DNA of 64,000 bases from assembly GCF_014650035.1 (NCBI RefSeq), contig NZ_BMUE01000004.1:372001-436000 (forward strand). Direction: 5' to 3'. The translations under genes and the position numbers were made by a program. Each line of letters opens with the position of its first letter. Within the stretch, counting starts at the first letter, position 1. Source of the DNA: Streptomyces lucensis JCM 4490 (GTDB lineage Bacteria > Actinomycetota > Actinomycetes > Streptomycetales > Streptomycetaceae). The notes beneath the pieces are model-generated. The model did no database searches. It saw only the letters and a program-made list of their open reading frames with translations, and was not told the DNA's origin. Below, one piece after another: positions 42,663-51,322 of the stretch.

Positions 42663-43472
42663 ATGCCCCACGTCCGAGAGCACGCCCTCGACGGCACCCG
42701 CGGCGCCGTCGCCGTCCACGAGTGGCCGCATCCCGCACCGCGCTTCCTGGCGCTCCTCGCGCACGGCTACGGCGAGCACGCGGGCCGGTACGAGGAGCTA
42801 GCCGCCGTGCTCACGGGGCACGGGGCCGCCGTGTACGCGCCCGACCACATGGGACACGGAAGATCCGCGGGCGAGCGGGTGCTGATCGAGGACTTCGAGG
42901 ACGTGGTCACCGACCTGCACGCCGCGGCGGACCTGGCCCGGGCCGCGCACCCCGGCCTGCCGCTCGTCCTCGTCGGCCACTCCATGGGCGGCCTGGTCGC
43001 GGCGCGCTACGCCCAGCGGCACGGAGCGGAGCTGAGCGCGCTGGTGCTGTCCGGTCCGGTGATCGGCGCCTGGGAACTGCCCGGGCGGCTGCTCGCCCTG
43101 GACGAGATCCCGGACACCCCCATCAGCCCGGCGTCGCTCTCCCGGGACCCGGCCGTGGGCGCCGCGTACGCCGCTGATCCGCTGGTGTGGCACGGGCCGA
43201 TGAAGCGCCCGACGGTCGAGGCCTTCGCACGGACGCTGGAGACCGTCGACCGGGGCGGCGACGTCGGCGGTCTGCCGCTGCTGTGGCTGCACGGCGACGA
43301 CGACCGGCTCGTTCCGCTGTCCGGCAGCCGGGTGGGGGTGGAGCGGCTCGGCGGCGCCCGGGCGGCCGAGCGGATCTTCCCCGGGGCACGGCACGAGGTC
43401 TTCAACGAGACGAACCGGGCAGAGGTCTTCGCCGAACTGGTCCGCTTCCTCGACACGGCACTTCCCCGCTGA
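42663..43472 (+). CDS. Alpha/beta hydrolase, monoacylglycerol lipase-like
   Basis: A protein of 269 residues, cytosolic. The nucleophile elbow is 'VLVGHSMGGLVAARYAQRHG', the oxyanion region 'LLAHGYGEHAGRYEELAAVL', the acid 'LWLHGDDDRLVP' and the catalytic His 'GARHEVFNE'. The signature 'HGYGEHAGRYE' with 'YAPDHMGHGRS' is typical of monoacylglycerol lipases. It would release fatty acids that the divergently encoded thiolase helps degrade. The start has GGAGGAG upstream. Confidence 0.9.
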   Translation: MPHVREHALDGTRGAVAVHEWPHPAPRFLALLAHGYGEHAGRYEELAAVLTGHGAAVYAPDHMGHGRSAGERVLIEDFEDVVTDLHAAADLARAAHPGLPLVLVGHSMGGLVAARYAQRHGAELSALVLSGPVIGAWELPGRLLALDEIPDTPISPASLSRDPAVGAAYAADPLVWHGPMKRPTVEAFARTLETVDRGGDVGGLPLLWLHGDDDRLVPLSGSRVGVERLGGARAAERIFPGARHEVFNETNRAEVFAELVRFLDTALPR

Positions 43473-43596
43473 TCAGCCCGTTTGTGTCCCTGGGCAGGGG
43501 GCACCCGCCCTCCGGATAGGACGCGGCGCGGCACCGGGCCGAGAGCCGGCCGCACCGAACGCCCGGCACGCCCCCGGCAACCGGAAGGGGAGACCC

Positions 43597-43941
43597 ATGG
43601 CCGACTCCATCGAATTCGACGCGTTGTGGGAGGACTTCCACCGCGTGGTGAACATGACCTCGGCGGAACTCGCGGCGTGGCTCAGGGTGCGGGACGCCGG
43701 CGAGGCGGCGGAGCCCCTGCCCGAGGAGGCGGGGACACCGACCGGGCAGCACGTCCTCGCGATCCTCCAGAAGCGGCGCACGGACCTCACCGACGACGAC
43801 GTCCGGGTGATGCACCGGGTCGTCGACACCGTGGGCGACCTCGTGGACATGGAGGACGAGCCCGAGCCGGAGACCGCGGCCGCGGACACCCGCCGCCGGC
43901 ACCGGCTGATGACGCTCGGCCACGACCCGCTCAAGCCGTAG
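43597..43941 (+). CDS. DUF3140 family protein
   Basis: A 114-residue protein with the DUF3140 layout: 'EFDALWEDFHRVVNMTSAEL', 'AAWLRVRDAG', then 'GQHVLAILQKRRTDLTDDDV' and a final 'RRRHRLMTLGHDPLK'. The family occurs in actinobacteria and fungi and has no known biochemical function. It resembles a small helical DNA- or histone-like binder, by inference only. It is followed after 4 bp by the HhH-GPD protein gene, so the pair is probably an operon. Confidence 0.85.
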   Translation: MADSIEFDALWEDFHRVVNMTSAELAAWLRVRDAGEAAEPLPEEAGTPTGQHVLAILQKRRTDLTDDDVRVMHRVVDTVGDLVDMEDEPEPETAAADTRRRHRLMTLGHDPLKP

Positions 43942-43945
43942 GCCC

Positions 43946-44626
43946 GTGAACCACGGCGAACGGTCGGACCGTCAGCCCGCGGACCACGGCGAACGGGTCG
44001 TGCGCGAGCTGGTGTCCGCGTACGGGCGGACGTACGCCGAGGAGGCGGGCATCCGGCTGAAGAACACCCCGCAGCCGCTGTACCGGCTGCTCGTGCTGTC
44101 CCTGCTGCTCAGCGCCCGCATCCGGGCGTCGGTCGCGGTGGCCGCCGCCCGGGCCCTGCACGAGGACCGCCTCGACACCCCGCGCCGCATGGCCGGGGCG
44201 GACTGGCAGCGACGCGTGGACGCGCTGGGCCGCGGCGGCTACCGGCGCTACGACGAGCGCACGGCGACCCAGCTCGGCGACGGCGCGGAGCTGCTGCTCG
44301 ACCGCTGGCGGGGAGACCTGCGCCGGCTGCACGAGGAGGCGGGCGGCGACACCGGCGAACTCGGCCGGCTGCTGCAGGAGGAACCCGGGGTGGGCCCGGC
44401 CGGCGCCGGCATCTTCCTGCGCGAGGCGCAGCGGGTGTGGCCGGACGTCGCGCCCTACATAGACGGCAAGGCCCTGTCCGGGGCGCGGCGGCTCGGCCTG
44501 CCGCAGGACGCGGACGAGCTGGTCTCGCTGGCCGGGGGCACCCAACCGGCCGTACTGGCCGCCGCGTTGGTGCGCGCGGCGCTGGACAGGCGGGTGGCCG
44601 AAGACTGTCTGCGCCGGGCCGCGTGA
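43946..44626 (+). CDS. HhH-GPD (endonuclease III-like) protein
   Basis: A protein of 226 residues with the helix-hairpin-helix 'LLQEEPGVGPAGAGIFLREA' and a conserved Asp in 'VAPYIDGKALSGARRLGL', where endonuclease III has its catalytic Asp. The lysine of bifunctional glycosylases (L-P-G-V-G-R-K) is replaced, and no C-terminal iron-sulfur cysteines are present. It may be a monofunctional DNA glycosylase or a non-catalytic DNA binder. GTG start, 4 bp after the DUF3140 stop. Confidence 0.82.
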   Translation: MNHGERSDRQPADHGERVVRELVSAYGRTYAEEAGIRLKNTPQPLYRLLVLSLLLSARIRASVAVAAARALHEDRLDTPRRMAGADWQRRVDALGRGGYRRYDERTATQLGDGAELLLDRWRGDLRRLHEEAGGDTGELGRLLQEEPGVGPAGAGIFLREAQRVWPDVAPYIDGKALSGARRLGLPQDADELVSLAGGTQPAVLAAALVRAALDRRVAEDCLRRAA

Positions 44627-44693
44627 TCGTGCCAGACTGCTGCTCGCACGTCCCGGAACGACCGCCGGGACCAGCCGAGCGGAGGAGCAGCGC

Positions 44694-45493
44694 GTGACGG
44701 GGACCGAGCCGGCCGCAGCGTACATAGACACCACCCGGCCGCATCCGGCCAGGGTGTACGACTGGTTCCTCGGCGGCAAGGACAACTACCCCGTCGACGA
44801 GGAACTCGGCCGCCGGATCACGGCGATCGACCAGGGCGCCCTGCGGGCCGCACGCGCCAACCGCGCGTTCATGCACCGGGCCACGCGCACGCTGGCCGAG
44901 AGCGGCGTCCGCCAGTTCCTGGACATCGGCACCGGCATACCGACCGCGCCCAACCTGCACCAGATCGCCCAGTCGGTGACGCCCGGCGCACGCGTGGTCT
45001 ACGTCGACAACGATCCGATCGTGCTGGCCCACGCGCACGCGCTGCTGCGGGGCACGCCCGAGGGCGCGACGGAGTACGTGCAGGCCGACGCCCGTGACCC
45101 GAGCACCATCCTGGAGCGGGCCGCCCCGGTCCTCGACCTGGACCGTCGGTGGCCCTGTCCCTCATCGCCCTGCTCCACTTCGTCGCCGACGAGGACGGCG
45201 CCCACGACCTGGTGTCGACCCTGGTCGACGCGCTGGCACCGGGCAGCGCCCTGGTGCTGACCATGATGACGGCGGACTTCGAACCCGGGAACGTGCGCCG
45301 GGGCATCGACGCGTACGCCGCGGGCGGTGTGACCCTGGTGGCCCGCTCCCACGACGAGGTGGCCGCGTTCTTCCAGGGGCTCGACCTGCTGGAGCCCGGC
45401 ATCACGTCCGTCGCCCGGTGGCGTCCCGGGGACCGCGTGGACGAGAAGGACGGCCCGGTCTCGCTGTACGGCGGAGTCGCGCGCAAGCCCTGA
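44694..45493 (+). pseudogene. Frameshifted DUF574 SAM-dependent methyltransferase
   Basis: The first part (GTG at 44694) reads 'YIDTTRPHPARVYDWFLGGK', 'DNYPVDEE', 'FLDIGTGIPTAPNLHQIAQS' and 'VVYVDNDPIVLAHAHALL', all DUF574 (Methyltransf_19) marks, until 'APVLDLDR'. The family then continues in the +2 frame from about 45146: 'VALSLIALLHFVADEDGAHD' to 'GPVSLYGGVARKP'. Adding one C near 45147 (cgtcgg to cgtccgg) restores an intact protein of about 266 residues, matching the paralogue at 46765, which has 'LDLGRPVAVLLLGILNFVLD' there. Either a recent one-base deletion or a sequencing error. Confidence 0.85.
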
Positions 45494-45514
45494 CGGGTCT
45501 TCCCCGCTTTCGTC

Positions 45515-45643
45515 TCACCCGCCGCGCCGGCTCGCCACGGCCCACACGACGAAGGCGAGGATGGCGATGGCGAAGGTGACCCAGGTGGGCATGGCGTCCG
45601 CGCCCTTGTAGGCCAGCGTCTCGTTCGCTTGCGAAAGATGCAC
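45515..45643 (-). CDS. Small single-pass membrane protein (42 aa)
   Basis: GTG start with AGGAG five bases upstream. The protein begins VHLSQANETLAYKGADAMPT, followed by a single hydrophobic helix 'WVTFAIAILAFVVWAVA' and a basic end SRRGG, so the C-terminus is expected inside. It is too short for standard gene callers. Its third-position G+C bias and good ribosome site support it. It sits on the same strand as, and downstream of, the Cof-like phosphatase gene. Function unknown. Confidence 0.7.
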   Translation of the reverse strand: MHLSQANETLAYKGADAMPTWVTFAIAILAFVVWAVASRRGG

Positions 45644-45748
45644 GGGATCTCCTGGTGGCCGGGGCGGGGGGCGCCGGCCCGGCGGGCGCCCGCTCTCGGA
45701 GAGTCCTCGTACCCTGCTTCGGCGCCCCGATTCCGTACCGGGCGGGTC

Positions 45749-46603
45749 CTACAGGCCGAGCACGCGGGAGATGGTGCGCAGCACGCCGTTCTCGTTGTTG
45801 GACGGGGCCAGGTGACGGGCCCGGCGGACGACGTGCGGATGGGCGTTGGCCATGGCGAAGGACCACTCGGCGGCGTCGAGCATCTCCAGGTCGTTGAGGT
45901 AGTCGCCGAACACCATGGTCTGCGCGGGCGTGATGCCGAGCGCCCGCTGGAGGCCGCGCAGGGCGGCGCCCTTGTCGGCGGTGCGGTTCATCACGTCGAC
46001 CCAGTGCTCGCCGGAGACGACGACCTGGTGCGTGGCGGCGAACTCCGCGAGGGCGGGCGCCGTGGAGTGCTCGGCGGGCCCGAAGTCGAACACCGCCACC
46101 TTGATCATCTCGTCCTCGACGGCCGTGACGTCCTCCACGATCCGGTGCTCGGCGTAGTACTTGCGCACCTCGGCGAGGAACGCCTCGTCGCTGCGCTCGA
46201 CGTACGCCGCCCGCTTGCCGCACACCACGGCGCCGACGTCCACGCCGCGCGCGGCCAGCCGCCGCACCGTACGGGCGACCTCCGGCGCGACGGACCCCCG
46301 CAGCGGGTCGGAGCTCAGCTCCACCCCGTCCCGGACCACGTACGTGCCGTTCTCCGCTATGAACACCATGCCCTCGGCGACGTCCGCGAACTGCCGGGCC
46401 AGCGTGGCGTACTGGCGGCCGCTCGCCGGACTGAACAGCACCCCGCGCCGGCGCAGCTCGGCGAGCATCGGCCACAGCCCGGCGGGGATCCGCTTGGCGT
46501 CGTCCAGCAGGGTGCCGTCCATGTCGGTGACGATCAGCCGGATGTCGGCGGGGCCCGAGGGCAGCCCGGGGACGTCGAGGAGGGGCGTGGGCGTGACGGG
46601 CAT
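45749..46603 (-). CDS. Cof-type HAD phosphatase
   Basis: A protein of 284 residues. Motif I 'IRLIVTDMDGTLLDDAKRIP', motif II 'VLFSPASGRQYATL', motif III 'DKGAALRGLQRALGI', motif IV 'MVFGDYLNDLEMLDAA'. The type IIB cap lies between. Cof-type enzymes dephosphorylate sugar phosphates or other small metabolites; the substrate is unknown. The end 'PSNNENGVLRTISRVLGL' is typical. It is flanked by two DUF574 methyltransferase genes. Confidence 0.9.
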   Translation of the reverse strand: MPVTPTPLLDVPGLPSGPADIRLIVTDMDGTLLDDAKRIPAGLWPMLAELRRRGVLFSPASGRQYATLARQFADVAEGMVFIAENGTYVVRDGVELSSDPLRGSVAPEVARTVRRLAARGVDVGAVVCGKRAAYVERSDEAFLAEVRKYYAEHRIVEDVTAVEDEMIKVAVFDFGPAEHSTAPALAEFAATHQVVVSGEHWVDVMNRTADKGAALRGLQRALGITPAQTMVFGDYLNDLEMLDAAEWSFAMANAHPHVVRRARHLAPSNNENGVLRTISRVLGL

Positions 46604-46764
46604 GGCCTGCTTCCGGTCGGCGGCGGGGTACGCCGTCCAGTGTCCCCCATGGTCCGAAACCTCCCGGAGGCGCCCCGAACCGCCCACAGTGCACGGTTCC
46701 CGGGACAGCGCGATCACCGGGCGGCACAATGACGGGACGAGGCGCGTGCGAGAAGGGCGGCGAC

Positions 46765-47577
46765 GTGACCGATGGCCACTCCCCGGCGGCCGGACCGGCG
46801 AAGCTGAACACCTCCGTGGCGCACAACGCCCGGGTGTGGAACTACTGGATCGGCGGCACGGACAACTACGAGGTCGACCGGCGCGTCGGTGAGCACGTCG
46901 CGGGGATGTTCCCGGTGATCCGGTCGGTCGCCCGCGCGGACCGGGAGTTCCTGGCGCGGGCGGTCGGGTTCCTGACGGCCGAGCGCGGGGCACGGCAGTT
47001 CCTGGACGTGGGGGCGGGCCTGCCGACCGTGGACAACACCCACCAGATCGCGCAGCGGATCGCCCCCGAGTCACGGATCGTGTACGTCGACAACGACCCG
47101 ATCGTGCTCGTGCACGCCCGCTCGCTGCTCACCAGCTCCGCCGAGGGTGTGACCGACTACGTCGACGCGGACGTGCACGATCCGGACGCCATCGTGCAGC
47201 AGGCCGGCCGGACGCTGGACCTGGGCCGGCCGGTCGCGGTGCTGCTGCTGGGCATCCTGAACTTCGTGCTGGACACCGGCGAGGCCCGGGACGTCGTGCG
47301 GCGGCTGATGGCGGCGGTGCCCTCCGGCAGCCACCTCGTGCTCACCCACCCGACCCACGACGCCGACGTGGGCGGCGAGGGCAACGCCGCCGCGATGGAG
47401 TTCTGGAACGCCCACGCCACCCCGGAGATCACCGCCCGCGGCCGGGCGGAGATCGCCGGGTTCCTCGACGGTCTGGAACCGGTCGAACCGGGCCTGGTGC
47501 CGTGCTCGCAGTGGCGCGCGGGACCGGCGCCCGCGGCCCCGGTCCCGCAGTACGGCGCGGTGGCCGTGAAACCCTGA
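46765..47577 (+). CDS. DUF574 SAM-dependent methyltransferase
   Basis: A protein of 270 residues: 'ARVWNYWIGGTDNYEVDRRV', 'FLDVGAGLPTVDNTHQIAQR' (SAM-binding glycine loop), 'IVYVDNDPIVLVHARSLL' and 'AVAVKP' at the end. This family is greatly expanded in Streptomyces. Substrates are unknown, though members are often near regulatory genes. GTG start with GAAGGGCGG upstream; an ATG 36 bp earlier is possible. Intact paralogue of the frameshifted copy 2 kb upstream. Confidence 0.88.
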   Translation: MTDGHSPAAGPAKLNTSVAHNARVWNYWIGGTDNYEVDRRVGEHVAGMFPVIRSVARADREFLARAVGFLTAERGARQFLDVGAGLPTVDNTHQIAQRIAPESRIVYVDNDPIVLVHARSLLTSSAEGVTDYVDADVHDPDAIVQQAGRTLDLGRPVAVLLLGILNFVLDTGEARDVVRRLMAAVPSGSHLVLTHPTHDADVGGEGNAAAMEFWNAHATPEITARGRAEIAGFLDGLEPVEPGLVPCSQWRAGPAPAAPVPQYGAVAVKP

Positions 47578-47649
47578 CCCGCGGGTCCCGCGCCCCGCCG
47601 CCCACGAGGAGTCCGCCGCCCGGAGGCACAGCCCAGCGAGGAGCCACGT

Positions 47650-49053
47650 ATGACCACCCTTGCCGACCCCGTGCCCGGCGGGCGTCCCGGCGATCTGCGC
47701 CGGGTCGCCGCGCTCACCGCCGGTCTGGCCGCGCAGGGCGTGCGCGGCGTCGTGCTGGCGTACGTCGACACCGCGGGCGTCGGCCGGGTGAAGACGATCC
47801 CCACGGCCAGGCTGGCCGCGGCCGTGTCCTGGGGCGTGGGCATGTCGCCGGTGTTCGACACGTTCCTCGCCGGCGACTCGATCGTCACCACCGACGTGCT
47901 GGGTTCCCCGGACGGCGACCTCAGGCTCTACCCGGACCTCGACCGGCTGGTGGCGCTGGCCGGGCAGCCCGGCTGGGCGTGGGCGCCGGTGGACCGGATC
48001 ACCCAGGAGGGCGCCCGGCACCCCGGCTGCGCCCGCACGTTCCTGCGCCGGACCGTCACCGGCGCCGCCGCCCGGCACGGTCTCGCCTTCAAGGCGGCCG
48101 TCGAGGTCGAGTGGACGGTCGGGCTCGGGTCGGCGCCCGCCGGGGAGTTCGTCCCGGCGGTCTCCGGTCCGGCGTACGGCGCGATCCGCCAGGTCGAGCT
48201 GAGCGACTACACCGCCGATCTGCTGGCCGCGTTCGACGCGCAGGACGTGGACGTCGACCAGCTCCATCCCGAGTACGCGGCCGGGCAGTTCGAGATCTCG
48301 GTCGGCGCCCTGGACCCGGTGGCGGCGGCCGACCGCAGCGTCCTGGTGCGCCAGACCGTGCGGGCCGTCGCGCAGCGGCACGGGCTCAGGGTGTCGTTCT
48401 CGCCCGCCGTGAGCGCCGAGGGCGTCGGCAACGGCGGCCATCTGCACCTGTCGTGCTGGCGCGAGGGGAGAAACCTGCACGCGGGTGGCGAGGGCCGGTA
48501 CGGCATGACGGGCGAGGCGGAGTCCTTCGCGGCCGGGGTGCTCGCCCGCCTCCCGGCGCTGACGGCGGTCACCGCCCCCAGCCCGGCCAGTTACCTGAGG
48601 CTCAGGCCCTCCCAGTGGGCCGGTGTGTTCACCGCCTGGGGCCGCGAGACCCGCGAGGCGGCCCTGCGGGTGATCACGGGCACGGCGGGCCGGCGGGACC
48701 AGGAGGCCAACATCGAGGTCAAACCGGTCGACCTGGCCGCCAACCCCTATCTCGCCCTCGGCTGCGTGATCGCCGCCGGCCTGGACGGCCTGAAACGCTC
48801 CCTCGCCCTCCCGGAGGAGATCACCGGCGACCCGGCCCGCTACGGCCCCGACGAGGCGGCGGCGCTCGGCGTACGGCGGCTGCCGCGGTCGCTGCCGGAC
48901 GCCGTCGAGGAGTTCCGCGCCGACCAGGTGCTGCGGGACGCCCTCGGACCGGTCCTGGCGGACGCGGTGAGCGCCGTACGGCTCGGCGAGGCGACCGCGG
49001 TGGCCGGGCTCGACGACGACCGGGTGGCGGCGGCCTACCGCTGGGTGTACTGA
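47650..49053 (+). CDS. Glutamine synthetase family protein (gamma-glutamylamine synthetase-like)
   Basis: A protein of 467 residues with the GS catalytic fold: 'FKAAVEVEWTV' (metal Glu), 'VSAEGVGNGGHLHLSCWREG' (metal/ATP His), 'RLRPSQWAGVFTAWGRETRE' and 'DQEANIEVKPVDLAANPYLA'. The motifs differ from housekeeping GlnA (NGSGMH is NGGHLH here) and match the gamma-glutamyl-polyamine or FluG-type subfamily. It would join glutamate to an amine using ATP. Its stop overlaps the start of an amidohydrolase gene (TGATG); in fungal FluG the same two domains are fused in one protein. Confidence 0.88.
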   Translation: MTTLADPVPGGRPGDLRRVAALTAGLAAQGVRGVVLAYVDTAGVGRVKTIPTARLAAAVSWGVGMSPVFDTFLAGDSIVTTDVLGSPDGDLRLYPDLDRLVALAGQPGWAWAPVDRITQEGARHPGCARTFLRRTVTGAAARHGLAFKAAVEVEWTVGLGSAPAGEFVPAVSGPAYGAIRQVELSDYTADLLAAFDAQDVDVDQLHPEYAAGQFEISVGALDPVAAADRSVLVRQTVRAVAQRHGLRVSFSPAVSAEGVGNGGHLHLSCWREGRNLHAGGEGRYGMTGEAESFAAGVLARLPALTAVTAPSPASYLRLRPSQWAGVFTAWGRETREAALRVITGTAGRRDQEANIEVKPVDLAANPYLALGCVIAAGLDGLKRSLALPEEITGDPARYGPDEAAALGVRRLPRSLPDAVEEFRADQVLRDALGPVLADAVSAVRLGEATAVAGLDDDRVAAAYRWVY

Positions 49054-50234
49054 TGACGGCGGACCTGACCGGACCGGTCCACGAGGCGCTCGCCGGCCTG
49101 CCCCTGGTGGACCACCACTGCCACGGCGCCGTGGCCGCCGACCTCACCGCCGCGCAGTTCGAGTCGCTCATCACGGAGGGCGAGGCCTGGCCCGGCGTCT
49201 CCCCCTTCGACAGCCCCGTCGGCGTGGCCGTGCGCCGCCACTGCGCGCCCCTGCTGGACCTGCCCCGGCACGCGCCGGCGGCCGATTACCTGGCCCGGCG
49301 CGCGGACCTCGGCTGGCCGGAGGTCAACCGCCGTTTCCTGGCGGCGTCCGGGACGGAGGTGTTCTGCGTGGACACCGGCTACGCCCCGCACCCGGTCACC
49401 ACCCCCGCCGAACTGGCCCGCGCGGCCGGGGCCGCCGCCTGCGAGGTGGTACGGCTGGAGCAGCTCGCCGAGGCGGTGGCCGCGCGGGGCGTGGCGGCCG
49501 GCGCGTACGCGGCGGACTTCCGGGCGGCCGCCGAGGAGGCCGTCCGCCGGCCGGGCGTGGTGGCGGTGAAGTCGGTGGCCGCCTACCGCACCGGGTTCGC
49601 GCTGGACCCGGCGCGCCCCACGGATTCCGAGGTGACCGGGGCGGCCGCCCGCTGGCTCGCGCGCGGCGGACGCCTCACCGACCCGGTCCTGGTACGGCAC
49701 CTGCTGTGGACCGCCGTCGACCTGGGCCTGCCCCTGCAGCTGCACACCGGCTTCGGCGACGCGGACGTACGGCTGCACCACGCGGACCCCGCGCTCCTCA
49801 CCGACTGGCTGCGCCTGACGTCGGGCACCGTGCCGGTCCTCCTGCTGCACTGCTGGCCCTACCACCGCCAGGCCGCCTACCTGTCCGCCGTGTTCGAGCA
49901 GGTGTACCTGGACGTCGGGCTGGCCCTGCACTACACCGGTCCCGCCCGCTGCCGGGCGGTGCTCGAGGAGGCCCTGGAGATCACGCCGTTCCGCAAACTG
50001 CTGTACAGCTCGGACGCCTACGGTGTGGCCGAGTTCCACCACCTGGGCGCGCTGGCCTTCCGGCGGGGACTCGCCGGCCTGCTGCAAGCCCGCGTGGACG
50101 CCGACGAGTTGAGCCTGCCCGACGCCCTGCGGATCGCGGCCTGGACGGGCCGCGACAACGCCCGGCGCCTGTACGGACCGCCCGTATCCGAAGCAGCCCG
50201 CGCATCCAGCGGGCGCCCCACCCGGAAAGTATGA
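49053..50234 (+). CDS. Amidohydrolase family protein (FluG N-domain-like)
   Basis: A protein of 393 residues, amidohydrolase_2 type barrel. Metal motif 'LPLVDHHCHGAV' (H-x-H), 'VAVKSVAAYRTGF', 'LPLQLHTGFGDADVRLHHAD', 'VLLLHCWPYHRQ' and 'KLLYSSDAYGVAEFHHLGAL' (metal Asp). It probably hydrolyses an amide or decarboxylates a ring acid. The coupling with the GS-like gene (TGATG overlap) suggests that the two act on the same gamma-glutamyl compound, one making and one opening or modifying it (inference from the FluG and NodGS fusions). Confidence 0.87.
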   Translation: MTADLTGPVHEALAGLPLVDHHCHGAVAADLTAAQFESLITEGEAWPGVSPFDSPVGVAVRRHCAPLLDLPRHAPAADYLARRADLGWPEVNRRFLAASGTEVFCVDTGYAPHPVTTPAELARAAGAAACEVVRLEQLAEAVAARGVAAGAYAADFRAAAEEAVRRPGVVAVKSVAAYRTGFALDPARPTDSEVTGAAARWLARGGRLTDPVLVRHLLWTAVDLGLPLQLHTGFGDADVRLHHADPALLTDWLRLTSGTVPVLLLHCWPYHRQAAYLSAVFEQVYLDVGLALHYTGPARCRAVLEEALEITPFRKLLYSSDAYGVAEFHHLGALAFRRGLAGLLQARVDADELSLPDALRIAAWTGRDNARRLYGPPVSEAARASSGRPTRKV

Positions 50235-50241
50235 TCAAGCA
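50230..50241 (+). promoter_or_regulatory. Leaderless promoter of the DUF4916 gene
   Basis: TATGAT (50230-50235) is followed by six bases and the ATG. It lies inside the last codons of the amidohydrolase gene. Confidence 0.5.
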
Positions 50242-50778
50242 ATGTCTGACATGACCGAGACCACGCCCGGCTGGCTGACCACGGACGAGCTGGAGATGTC
50301 CAGGGCCCGGATGCCGATCCTGTACGTCGAGGCAGTGCCCGTCCGCGTGGACGACAGCGGTGAAGTCACCAGCATCGGGGTACTGCTGCGCATCGGCCCG
50401 GACGGGACCGTCAGCCGGACCCTGGTCTCCGGCCGCGTCCTGCACCACGAGCGGGTCCGCGACGCGCTGCTGCGCCACCTGGAGAAGGACCTCGGCCCGG
50501 TCGCCCTGCCCCGCATCCCCCCGTCCCTGCAGCCGTTCACGGTCGCCGAGTACTTCCCGACGGCGGGCATCACCCCGTACCACGACCCGCGGCAGCACGC
50601 GGTGTCCCTGGCCTACGTCGTGCCGGTGACCGGCGACTGCCGCCCCCGGCAGGACGCCCTGGACCTGGTCTGGTTCAGCCCCCAGGAGGCGGCCTCGCCG
50701 GCCGTGCAGAGCGAGATGCCGGGCGGCCACGGGGTCCTGCTGAAGCAGGCGCTGGCCCACATGGGCCTGTCCTTCTGA
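50242..50778 (+). CDS. DUF4916 Nudix-like protein
   Basis: A protein of 178 residues. It contains a degenerate Nudix box, 'GRVLHHERVRDALLRHLEKD' then LG, with G-x5-E-x7-R kept but the metal glutamates of R-E-x2-E-E changed to R-H-x-E-K-D. Flanking parts ('MPILYVEAVPVRV', 'YFPTAGITPYHDPRQHAVSL', 'LDLVWFSPQEAA') are typical of the actinobacterial DUF4916 family. Catalysis on nucleoside diphosphate compounds is doubtful with this box. Followed after 21 bp by the SLATT-like gene. Confidence 0.85.
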   Translation: MSDMTETTPGWLTTDELEMSRARMPILYVEAVPVRVDDSGEVTSIGVLLRIGPDGTVSRTLVSGRVLHHERVRDALLRHLEKDLGPVALPRIPPSLQPFTVAEYFPTAGITPYHDPRQHAVSLAYVVPVTGDCRPRQDALDLVWFSPQEAASPAVQSEMPGGHGVLLKQALAHMGLSF

Positions 50779-50799
50779 CCGGCGGCCTCTGGGGGACGG

Positions 50800-51249
50800 A
50801 TGACGCAGAACACGGAGGGTACGGCCGACGCGGAAGCCGGCCGTACCGGGGACGGCACCGCCGCCGAACGGCTGCCGGCGGTGCTCGCCGAGGAGATGGC
50901 GCGGGAACTGCGCCGCTGGCGGGTCGCGACGGTCAACTACGGGGTGACCTACTACCTCAGCAGGATCCTGCTGATCGTCGCGAGTGCCGTGGTGGCGGCG
51001 GACCAGAACCTGGGCGACAGCAAGTCGGAGTGGCTCATCGCCTGGGTGCCCCTCCTCGCCCTCGCGGTCGCGGTGCTGACGGCCGTCGACACCTGGCTGA
51101 AACCGCAGCAGAAGTGGCGGGGGTTCATGGAGTCCCGCGACGCGCTGGCCGACCTGGTGATCCAGGCGGGTGACGGCATGACGTCACGGGAGGTGCGGGA
51201 GAAGTTCCTGGAACTGCGCAGGCAGCACCGCGAGCGGAACATCTTCTGA
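50800..51249 (+). CDS. DUF4231/SLATT-like two-helix membrane protein
   Basis: A protein of 149 residues with two membrane helices ('ILLIVASAVVAAD', 'WLIAWVPLLALAVAVLTAVD') flanked by amphipathic helices 'REKFLELRRQHRERN' and 'WRVATVNYGVTYYLSR'. The pattern with 'WLKPQQKWRGFMESRDALAD' after the second helix is that of SLATT/DUF4231 domains. SLATT proteins are predicted pore-forming effectors linked to nucleotide- and STAND-based conflict systems. Its place beside the caspase-STAND-WD40 gene makes that role attractive but unproven. Confidence 0.75.
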   Translation: MTQNTEGTADAEAGRTGDGTAAERLPAVLAEEMARELRRWRVATVNYGVTYYLSRILLIVASAVVAADQNLGDSKSEWLIAWVPLLALAVAVLTAVDTWLKPQQKWRGFMESRDALADLVIQAGDGMTSREVREKFLELRRQHRERNIF

Positions 51250-51260
51250 CCGCCGCGTCC

Positions 51261-51287
51261 CCCGCCCGCGCGGGTGGCGCGGGCGGG
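51261..51287. terminator. Bidirectional hairpin between SLATT-like and Nudix-like genes
   Basis: An 11-bp perfect stem (CCCGCCCGCGC/GCGCGGGCGGG) with a 5-nt loop between convergent genes. Confidence 0.75.
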
Positions 51288-51322
51288 CGGGCGAGTGACA
51301 CCGCCGAGGTGACGCGGCGGGC

